This document shows positions 55,723 through 64,000 of a stretch of DNA of 64,000 nt, in pieces. The notes below the pieces were generated by a model. That model was not told the origin of the DNA and ran no database searches. It saw nothing but the letters and a program-made list of their open reading frames with translations. The stretch's first letter is position 1; every line of letters begins with the position of its first letter. The position numbers and the translations under genes were made by a program. The stretch is from positions 28,796,505 through 28,860,504 of the forward strand of contig CM026571.1 of assembly GCA_015143295.1 (NCBI GenBank). The letters run 5' to 3'. This DNA is from Tetracentron sinense (taxonomy: Eukaryota; Streptophyta; Magnoliopsida; Trochodendrales; Trochodendraceae).

Positions 55723-57915
55723 TGAAAGTATGCCTCTTTTTAATTTTAGAAAAACAGTTCTTGATGGGCATACATCGAATCCCAAGATCTGACTAAGATT
55801 CTAATTGATTTTATTCAATGAGAGTAAAATTCACAATACCTTTGCGACTTTGAAATTGTTAAGTCAAATCTACGATAAAAGCAATACCGGCAAAACTTCA
55901 CAAGTGTCAAGTCTCTTTCGCAATCCACACGGACCTTCTTCTTTTTTAAAGCTTTCTCTAATGGAAGCTAATGGCCCTTCCAAAATTCAGTTCTAGGAAT
56001 CTTGAATAAAAGATCAAATGTTTTATTATAAAGAACCTTTCTTGATCCTCTTCTTAATCTTCAAAACTAAGAACACAAGAGAGATTAAGAGGGGGTGGAA
56101 TGGGATGACCGTACACCACTAAAGGAGAGAGGGGCGTGAGGTATTTGAGGAGAGGATATATTTCCAAATTTGGAAAATTCTGGAAAAAATAATAATTGTA
56201 TCCAACACCTTGGACGTCCACCTCTTTATAGGCTTTACTTGGGTTGCTTGCAACCCAAGTCTCCTCTCTCTAATCCAATTAAAATTCCCTCAATTAGTTT
56301 CCTATTTGGTTTCTCCTTTAATTAATGAGGATTAATCAAAATAGAAACTAATCATATCCATTAGTGTCCAACTAATCTTATCATTATCCTAATCCAATTA
56401 GGATTCCTTGATTAGAAAGAAACTAATAGACTCTTTGTCCAACAAAGAATCTTTAATTAGTAACTAACTAACTAACAAACCTTATCTTATAAGGTGTCAT
56501 TAATTAGAAACTAATTAAAAACATACCAAAACATAATCCTCCATGAAGTGGGCATCCCACCCTAGGTGGGCCCCACTCCACACGCCCCCATGGGTTCCAA
56601 ACCCATTTTGGTCACTTTATTATTCTTTTAAAATATTCTCCAATGGGTCCTACCCATTTGGTTTTTCACATCTATTGTGATTCCACCTTTTAGAGCTTCA
56701 CTATACTATATAGTGATTTCTTAGAGAAATTAATTAATTTAATAAATCATTAAATTAAATACTTTAAGAAAATCCTTGTGTGTGGGATCTAAAGGAATCT
56801 CCTATTTCCAGTTGTGGGACCAAGTACTCAACCTTTTGGTTAAAGCATTGTTACTAGGAAACACATTTCCTATATACTCCATTAGGATTATAGAATTTTA
56901 TCTATATCTCTAGACTTCCACTAATCACAATTAATGTCCATTAACACAATGTGACTAAACTCCAGAAAATAGAAAATTACTTGCAGGTATTTCTATCTCA
57001 AGATTTGTTTACAAATCAGTCCCTCCACTTTCAATATTGTTATAAGCTTATGGGACAATATCTAATATTGTCCTTAATTCCTGGCTTATATTGAGAACTC
57101 ATTCTCTTTTGATACTTTTAGTCAAACTTGGACTTTCAAAACATTTTAGAAATTCTTTAAAAGAAATAATAATAATTATTATATTTCTTTTATATAGAAA
57201 ATAAATCCCTCGATAAAACCATTTCATCAATAAATACCAGCGCTGGGTTTTTCAAGTCCGGTTTTGACAAGTATCAACTCAATATTATTTACTCGGTAGG
57301 AGTAATAGAATCTTTGTCGAGCGTACACACACTTCTTCCAGTACAGCGTACATAACCCAACAAGCCTGTATTTAGTCCGATGTGTTGGACATTGACGATT
57401 GGCTACATCAAAGCTACATAGGCAAATACTAGAGAAGATGTCGACCTCTCAGGTTAAGAACAATCTTTCAAATGGACTACCCTAAATATAAAGACAGTAT
57501 ATTTCTAAGGGTATCCACTGAGCGATCCATTTGCAATATAAATACTTCTTACTTATATCCACATTTTAGTTAAAGGACCCTTCTCTCAGTGATTGAGATT
57601 CATCACTCCATCATATGGAACTAATAATGTGTAAGTTATTAGGAATACATTGTCCAGATGCATCCTGATTAACTTAAAACAATTTTAGGTCTATAAGGAA
57701 CCGGAAAAATCATATCTCCTTAGCAATCAGTTATCAACTAATTGAATGGTTTTTCTACAATGTTACCTAAGGGACAAAGTAATCTCATCCAATGAGATAC
57801 TTTTGATATATTACCCAATGTAGAAGACAATGTATGAATGTAAAATATGCATTTATTGATTTAAAAATAGATAAATACAATTCCGGAATGGCTTTGTGGG
57901 CATACATGTCTAACA
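55723..57915 (-). mobile_element. Copia solo LTR, minus strand, TSD CTTAT
   Basis: On the minus strand it starts TGTTAGACATGTATGCCC (57915) and ends GAGGCATACTTTCA (55723), 2193 bp. CTTAT flanks both ends (55718-55722 and 57916-57920). Start and length resemble the copia LTR at 3945, suggesting a related long-LTR copia group, but the bodies differ. No coding content. Confidence 0.88.
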
Positions 57916-58172
57916 CTTATAATTTCTTGTCAGCCAGATATCTAATACCCTTAAAAACTTAACTTGTCAGCTACTCACTAGCATCCTTGAAACAACTTAA
58001 CAGTCAAGTACAAATACCCTCGAATGAACTTGTGAGCTTATCATACTTGTAACTTGTTAGTAAAGTGTCGTGATCAATTTTCATCTAGGTATCCCTTAGA
58101 CTTCTATCTTATACAATCGAAAGCCCACAATAGCATCTCATACTACTGTGGTAAAAAAATCTAGGTCATAAG

Positions 58173-59072
58173 ATTAAAGAAGTGGTTTGGTTGCACGGGG
58201 TACCAATGAGTATTGTTTCAGACAGGGATCCGAGATTCACTTCTAAGTTCTGGAGAAGCTTTCAGAACACTATGGGTTTCCATTTGGACTTTAGCACCGC
58301 TTTTCATCCTCAGATAGATGGGCAGACCGAGAGGGTGAACTAGATTATAAAGGACATGCTCCGAGCTTGCATGTTGGACTTCAAAGGCAGTTGGGAGGAT
58401 CACTTACCGTTGGTTGAGTTCACCTACAATAACAATTATCAGATGAGCATCCAAATGACACCTTTTGAGGCCTTGTATGGGTGAACTTATAGGTCTCCTC
58501 TATACTGGGATGAAGTTGGGGAGAGAAAAGTATTGGATCCCGAGTTGATCGAGCAGACCGCGAATAAGGTCAGGATTATCAGGAAGAGGTTGAAGACGAC
58601 TCAGGATAGGCAGAAGAGCTATGCCGACACCCGTAGGCGAGATCTTGAGTTTAGTGTTAGTGATTTTGTGTTTGTTAAAGTTTCGTCAACAAAGGGTGTT
58701 ATGAGAATTGGCAAGAGGAGCAAGCTCAGCCCGAAGTATGTGGGTCCGTTTGAGATCATCACCTGAGTTGGTGAGGTTGCTTGTCGGGTTGCTCTACCCA
58801 CTCACATGGCGCTGGGTCACAATGTTTCATGTGCCATGCTCCGGAAGTACATCCCGGATCCATCTCATGTCATTGATCTCGATCCTTTGGAGATTCGGAA
58901 GGATCTCACCCTGGTGGAACAGCCGGTTCAAATTTTGGATCGTAGAGATCAAGTTTTGCGTAATATGACGATTCCCTTGGTTCTAGTGTATTGGAAACAC
59001 CATTCAACTGAAGAAGCCACGTGATTTCGTGAGGTCGAAGTGAAGGAAAAGTACCTTCATTTGTTTTTGTAG
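58173..59072 (+). pseudogene. Gypsy integrase/chromodomain pseudogene fragment
   Basis: Reads the second half of a Tekay-like integrase: [33 protein letters not shown], then the C-terminal part (RQKSYADTRRRDLEF, KLSPKYVGPFEIIT) and a chromodomain-like end (LVLVYWKHHSTEEAT). It is closely related to 8922-10130. Stops at about 58341, 58482, 58764 and 59022 disable it. The 5' part is missing and abuts the decayed LTR. Confidence 0.9.
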
Positions 59073-59121
59073 TTTTCTTTCATGTATTTTGTATCGCTTT
59101 AATTTCGAGGACCAAATTTCT

Positions 59122-59136
59122 GTAAGGAGGGGAGGT
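59122..59136 (+). other. Polypurine tract of the family C Gypsy element
   Basis: GTAAGGAGGGGAGGT immediately before the LTR start at 59137. Confidence 0.8.
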
Positions 59137-59386
59137 TGTAGAACCCCGGATTTTCATGTGCACAGTACTAGTGAATAGTGCTATAAAATGTGTATTTTAA
59201 AGCCAAAAGGGTTCAATGCATGATTTGAGTGTATGATTTATGGTAATAATGTTGTTGTGATTAATAATGAGTTATGGCGTGTGTTCTAAGGTCTTAAGGA
59301 CACTTGGTAATGTTTAAAAGCTATAAAAGTCTAAGCAAATAAGAAAGAAAATGAGAAAAAGTGAAAATTAGAAGAAAACAGAGGTG

Positions 59387-59645
59387 ACCGTTCGAACGAT
59401 GTCAGTGGATGATGAATAAAGCATTAGTATTCGAAGACAGTAACTTCAACCGTTCGAACGGTTACATGACTATTCGAACGATCCCAGTAAATATTGAATC
59501 AGAATTTTGAAACCAAAAATAGTAGGCATCACTGTTCGAATAGTCACACCACCGTTCGAACGGTCATACCCAGTTAAGCCGCGAAAAACCCCAAATGCGG
59601 GATTTTTAGGGTTTCAACCCCTTGGGCTATAAATAGATCATGTCA
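59387..59645 (+). promoter_or_regulatory. LTR promoter: palindrome array plus TATA box (family C)
   Basis: Words near ACCGTTCGAACGGT at 59387, 59449 (perfect), 59469, 59531 and 59551 (perfect), with a weak copy near 59427. TATAAATA follows at 59638. In 59531 both half-sites changed together (ACTGTTCGAATAGT nearly keeps its symmetry). Confidence 0.65.
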
Positions 59646-60178
59646 TTTTTAAAGGTTTTTAGATTAACACTAAACCTAAGAGAGTTTTGGGAAATAAAGG
59701 AGAGGAAGCTAGGATTTCCCATAGGGGCTTTCATTTAAGATCAAGAGGAGCACGATTCTTGTATCCCAAGGCTTTGATCTTCTTCCTTAAGGCTTAGATC
59801 TTCTTCCTCAAGCACGATTTCACTCCTCCAAGCTTCTCAACCATCTCAAGCTTTCAAGATCAAAGAGGTTTCGACCTTTCCAAAGTAAATACACTCTACT
59901 AAATCTAGCTTGTTGTATTTCATTTCATTAATAGAAATTAGGTTTGTTTTATTCTTGGCAAATCAAGGTCCATGACCTTGATTTTTGTAAACTATGACTA
60001 TGTTCTTAAACGATTAGGGACTTTGCTTGTTGTTGCTCACCAATGATCACGAGCACTTCTATTTTGAGATTTTTGTTTTGAATCAACATGAGTTTGGTTT
60101 TAAAGAGTGATTTTGGCTTGAAAATGAGTTTTGTCTCAACGTGAAGGTTTTCTCAGAGTAGAAATTAGTTTTGAAAGA

Positions 60179-60520
60179 ACTCAAGGGCTGATGTCTTGCT
60201 TGTAAAGTTTTGTACTCAAGGGCTTGATGCTTTGCTTGTAAAGTTTCGTAACCAAGGGTATGATGTCTTGTTTGTAAATTTTTGTAACCAAGGACATGAT
60301 GCCTTACTTGTAAATTTTTGTAAAGAGGAATTCGTCTCAAAGGTGTTCCGAACATGAACACTTTGTTTTGTAAAGTGAACTCGTCTCATAAGGTGTTCCA
60401 AAAATGGAAACACTTTGTCTTGTAAGAACTCATCTCATAAGGTGTTCCGAGAAGGGAAACACTTTGTCTTGTAAGAACTCGTCTCATAAGGTGTTCGAAG
60501 AATAAAAACACTTTGTTTTG
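60179..60520 (+). repeat. Two minisatellites inside LTR family C
   Basis: Four units of 35-36 bp (60179-60321, type ACCAAGGGTATGATGTCTTG), then about four units of 50-55 bp (60328-60520, type CTCATAAGGTGTTCCGAGAA). Confidence 0.85.
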
Positions 60521-61113
60521 AAAGAGAAGTCTCAAAATAGAACTTGTATAATATTGTTCAGAAGTAAGATTTTGCAAAGCTTGCACATGCCATATTTTGA
60601 AAAGTGTCAGTGTAGAGACCCGAATATTTTTTCATGCATTTATGCAAGTATTAAGGGTATTTTAGTCTTTATCATGTTTTATTTATATCCAATTAGTGTA
60701 GTGTGATCTAGGCTTAATCAAAGTTGTAAAGAGAGTGTGGCCTTAACACACCCTGAACTTTAGGAAGTTCTAGTTTTGTCACTGTTTATCGGAATTGAGT
60801 GATTCTTAAACCATTAGAAAGGTATTGGAACCCTCTTCGAGGTTCATGCTTAATGTTTTTCCAGATTTTGAGTCTAAGCTAACTCAAAGGTGGATTTTCT
60901 GATGTTTTGTCTGCTTAAATTACAGATCAGTCAGCTTTAGAACCCATTTAGACCTTTAAAACTTCAAAATTAGGATTTGTCTATTATAGGAAAAATTATT
61001 CCCCTTCGAAGGAAGAATCCAACAGAAGTTGAATCGTCAAAATTTAACAAGCAAGTCAAAAGTTATGATCAAAATACCAAAATGTGATTTTCTGGACTAC
61101 TCATCAAATTTTT

Positions 61114-61284
61114 GACGATCGATCATCACAAGCCAACGATCGATCGTCCGGAGCCCAGAAAATTAGTTTAGCCTTGGAAATTTGGACAATTGATCATCCA
61201 TACTGACGATCGATCGTCAGGACACGATCCTGTCTTGTTAAAAACACTGATTTTGGGGGTTTTTAACCATTGGGACTATAAATA
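61114..61284 (+). promoter_or_regulatory. LTR promoter: four palindromic words plus TATA box (family D)
   Basis: Words near GACGATCGATCGTC at 61114, 61135, 61185 and 61205 (the last is perfect), followed by TATAAATA at 61277. Confidence 0.6.
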
Positions 61285-62329
61285 GGGGTCATATTTCGAG
61301 GTTTTAGACTATCCTACCCATTTTCTAACCTAATTTGGCAAAGGAAGAAAAAGAACCTTTAAGAGAATTTTGTCTTGGAGAAGAAGGATTTTGCTTAAAG
61401 AGGAAGGAGATTAGCTTGGAGATCTTCCTCAAAGCTTCTTAGGAGCTATTTGGATCCAAGTGAAGGATTCCTAACGTCGATATCCTTTCTAATCTAACCT
61501 TAGTAAATGTTTTACATATTTTAAATAAGAATGTTTATGGATTATCAAGGATATTACATGAATATGCAAAGATGAGTAGGTAATAAGCATGAATGAGGGA
61601 TTTTACTCTTGAAATGAGGGTTTTGTATGTGCTATAAGCTCTATTGTGTATGAATGGTCAATATCATCTCCAATCTAAACTTTGTATTTTTATGTTTATT
61701 GATTAAGTATGATAAGCGATGAATTTGTATGGGATATTGCATGTTTAAGTAAAAATATAGATGGATTTGTATGTTAGAAGCTTAAATTGGATTATGGGTT
61801 ATGCTTTATGGTTTAAAGATGTATAGAAATATTGGTAGATGGGCTAAAATTGTAAAGGGATGGATTATGGATGCATGGAGTGGGGGTTGAGCTTGAATTG
61901 AATGCTCATGGATTATGTGAATGCCTATTATATGATGGAAAAATGGGAAAGGGTAATGTACACATAACAAATACACATAAGGTGTTTATTCAAATGCTTT
62001 AGAGTGTTTTCAATGTTAATATGATGTTATTGAGGGTTGAGAAATTAAGCAAATGAGATATTATAGTTTATCATGCTAAATTATGTGCTATTTATATAAC
62101 ATGAGAGTTTCTGCACGTGTTATAAATTCTATAGAAATAAATGTGGGATTTTATCTATAACATGAGGATTTCACTCATGATGCAAATTCTATTAAGCATG
62201 ATCCTACTATTATGATGTTCTATGAATGAGGGAATGAGATGAGTTTACTATTTATGAAGTTGGTTAAGAGAATCGTGAAATCTTGATAAGGTACTATTTA
62301 CTATGACTATGTAAATTATGCCCTAAACA

Positions 62330-63290
62330 CTCGTATGCTAAATTATGCCCTATTTATACTTGTACGGTGATCAATATTTGAATAGGTTAAAGCTTAGAGG
62401 ACTCCAGGTCGAGAATTCTCTAACTAGGGAGATATAACCTAGCAGAGTTTCTCGACGGAAGACCGAAGTCTAGGCGATGACCGAGTTCGAATATTAATTA
62501 CGAATGTTAAATTATGCTTATCTATATCGTATGGTGATTGATATTCGGGTAGGACAAAGCTTAGAGATAGGTTTTCCAAACTGGGAATTCTCTAACTATA
62601 TGGTATGAGACAGTATAGTGGAGTTTCTATAGTGGGAGATCAGAATCTAAGCGGTGTCCAATTCGAATGTTAATTGTGACACTTATGCACAAACTCACGT
62701 GTATGTTAAGATAAGAGTTTCACAAGTCACACATGTGGACCACAAGCATAAGCATTGCATACGCCTGATAGACTGAATAAGCTCAATGAGGGATCTGAAT
62801 AAGTGCATGATTAGAATAAGCTGTTCAAGGACTCATAAGCATAAGCATTGCATACGCCTGTCATTTTGAATAAGCCCAATGAGGGGTCTAAATAAGTGCA
62901 TGATCTGAATAAGCTGCTTAATGACTCATAAGCATAAGCATCTTATAAGCATGTTGTCTCTTGAGTCTAAGATTTTCATAAGTACACAAGTCAAGGTGAT
63001 GATATGAACATTGAACTTATCATGCGTTGTCGATCTTATCATGTGTTGTCGAAACTTATCATGCGTTGTCGGATAAGAATATTGAATTATAAATACATAT
63101 CTTATCATGCGTTGTCGGAACTTATCATGCGTTGTTGGATAAGAATATTGAATTATAAATACATATCTTATCATGTGTTATCGGAACTTATCATGCGTTG
63201 TCGGATAAAAATATTGAATTATGAATACAGATCTTATCATGCGTTATCGGAACTTATCATATGCTGTCGGACATTAACACTGAATTACAA
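62330..63290 (+). repeat. Tandem repeats inside LTR family D
   Basis: A long unit is repeated twice around 62330-62670 (AAATTATGCCCTATTTAT; AGCTTAGAG; GGAATTCTCTAACTA). A CATAAGCATAAGCATTGCAT unit occurs around 62745-62935. About four units of ~66 bp follow at 63056-63290 (CTTATCATGCGTTGTCGGA). Open frames on both strands here are by-products. Confidence 0.75.
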
Positions 63291-63518
63291 GTATCGAAAC
63301 ATGAATATGGAACTCATTATGTGTTGACGGACATTGACACCGAATTGTAAGTACTGAATCATGAACACAGAATTACAAGGGCAATGAAACATGTCATGAT
63401 ATGCTCACATATTTTCCACACTCTAATTATGTAAATGTCATATGAATTGGTTATTGATTATGTTATATGAACCTATCATGGATTATGTAAATGTCATATG
63501 AACCTGTTATTGTTGGCA

Positions 63519-63623
63519 GGTTTAGAGCGAGTGGATTGCTAAGTCGTGGTTGAGGATTTCTACGTCGAGATAGAAGAAGAAGGTGAACCTCTGGTCGAGG
63601 AAGCTCGAGAGTTGGTTAAGTAG
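63519..63623 (+). CDS. Mini-ORF remnant in LTR family D
   Basis: From the GGCAG|GT junction, in the same phase as families A and B, the frame reads GLERVDC, one TAA, then VVVEDFYVEIEEEGEPLVEE and ends at TAG. The acidic EDFYVEIEEE part is the counterpart of VEEEYVEEP. It is interrupted, so this copy is not functional as a single frame. Confidence 0.25.
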
Positions 63624-63920
63624 CCACATTATTAGGCCTTGTTTTATATTTTGAAAGAGATTGTAATAGACTTATGTATTTCAGGATGTTTCTTAGACTG
63701 TTTTACTTTTGTTGGTGGTTTAGACTATCCCGATTATGGTAGGTTAAGTTGGACAGATTGCATTTGTACAGGATGATTTGGGTATTATATATCGAATTTT
63801 ATTACTCTCATTTTTGTAGACTCGATTTTACTATTACCTTCTATGGAGTTAAGCAGGATCAAGTAGTATAACGGGCCCAAAGTCCCATTATGACTAAGGT
63901 ATGATTTTGGGGTCGTTACA

Positions 63921-64000
63921 CATAGTTTCCTTATTTGAATATTCAAGTATGCTTGTTTCGCCTATTTCATTAAATTGTCATTTTGTCTTGACTTGTAAAG
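63921..64000 (+). other. Window end, possibly the remainder of LTR family C
   Basis: 80 bp to the right of LTR family D. Position suggests a continuation of the interrupted LTR, but no diagnostic motif is visible. Confidence 0.3.

Larger units (their letters stand above)
55060..58165 (-). mobile_element. Decayed Gypsy LTR, minus strand, split by a copia solo LTR
   Basis: The parts 55060-55722 and 57916-58165 follow the plan of a minus-strand Gypsy LTR: mini-ORF region (55072-55185), then a minisatellite-like part. A phrase CATCCTTGAAACAACTTAA with its surroundings occurs on both sides of the copia insertion (about 55557 and 57989), showing tandem repetition within this LTR. Outer boundaries are approximate. 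Confidence 0.5.
59137..60610 (+). mobile_element. Gypsy 3' LTR, family C, interrupted; probably continues at 63921
   Basis: Starts TGTAGAACCCCGGATTTTC, after the integrase fragment and polypurine tract. It carries a palindrome array, TATA box (59638) and a donor-like GTAAAT (59885), then minisatellites. At 60611 another LTR begins; 63921-64000 may be its continuation beyond the window, so the mini-ORF region expected for this family is not visible. Confidence 0.8.
60611..63920 (+). mobile_element. Gypsy LTR, family D (3.3 kb), probably solo
   Basis: Starts TGTAGAGACCCGAATATT and ends TTTTGGGGTCGTTACA. Promoter array 61114-61218, TATA box 61277, donor-like GT at 61503, minisatellites, GGCAG|GT junction at 63519 and a mini-ORF. 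It appears inserted in LTR family C, but the flanks (GTCAG left, CATAG right) do not match, so the target duplication is lost or the boundary is wrong. The fragment at 1-690 is a relative. Confidence 0.75.

Noticed and set aside
63004..63327. Open frame of 107 codons with repeated MRC/ILNYKY words, and its minus-strand counterpart
   Set aside because: By-product of the ~66-bp LTR repeat.
60611..63920. Claim of a target duplication for LTR family D
   Set aside because: Flanking pentamers (GTCAG and CATAG) do not match, so I give no TSD and mark the solo-LTR status as probable only.
1..64000. CRISPR arrays, bacterial operons, organellar genes
   Set aside because: No regular repeat-spacer structure and no such genes; short tandem repeats present are LTR minisatellites.

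Overview
This window is plant nuclear DNA, from an angiosperm and probably a eudicot. It holds Ty1/copia elements (including a Sirevirus), Tekay-like chromovirus Gypsy elements, an L1-type LINE, Helitrons, a hAT-like element and MITEs, plus two small intron-containing host genes. No bacterial, organellar, CRISPR, rRNA or tRNA features were seen. Most of the sequence is a nested stack of retroelements, and nearly all retroelement coding regions are broken by stops and frameshifts.

Layout: 1-690, minus-strand Gypsy LTR fragment. 805-6633, 5'-truncated copia element with its 3' LTR and part of a second LTR. 6634-7835, unclassified DNA with a ~70-bp tandem repeat. 7840-12582, 5'-truncated Tekay-like Gypsy element with 3' LTR. 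12583-14840, minus-strand LINE cut by that Gypsy element. 14957-17140, minus-strand copia solo LTR (TSD TCAGT). 17332-39579, a probable Helitron. It carries a decayed ALDH10 (betaine-aldehyde-dehydrogenase type) 3' end and hosts a Gypsy solo LTR (18050-33548, TSD TCCCT). That LTR hosts a complete 13.6-kb Sirevirus (18097-31687, TSD TGTGA), whose third ORF hosts another Gypsy solo LTR (26900-29424, TSD CCTTC). 39716-42801, inverted remnants of a second Sirevirus family. 43881-50540, a small gene island with two convergent multi-exon genes that both reconstruct with clean splice sites. 50916-53838, two short Helitrons, one containing a hAT-like element with four internal ~430-bp repeats. 55060-64000, further Gypsy and copia LTRs and an integrase pseudogene.

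The most interesting material lies inside the LTRs. (1) Five Gypsy LTRs, four of them clearly different families, keep a short reading frame near the LTR 3' end with a core resembling PWVEEEY. It begins in the same phase directly after a GGCAG|GT junction that looks like a splice acceptor. (2) Gypsy and Sirevirus LTRs share one promoter plan: 3-8 copies of a family-specific short palindrome just upstream of a TATA box. The palindrome differs between families, but its two half-sites change together. (3) The Sirevirus carries a second copy of this module (palindromes, TATA box, leader) inside the element, just before its third ORF, as if that ORF had its own promoter. (4) A donor-like site 210-247 bp after each TATA and the acceptor-like site before the mini-ORF would make the minisatellite-rich middle of the LTR an intron. 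All boundaries, target duplications and exon joins were read by eye; no alignment or search was run.
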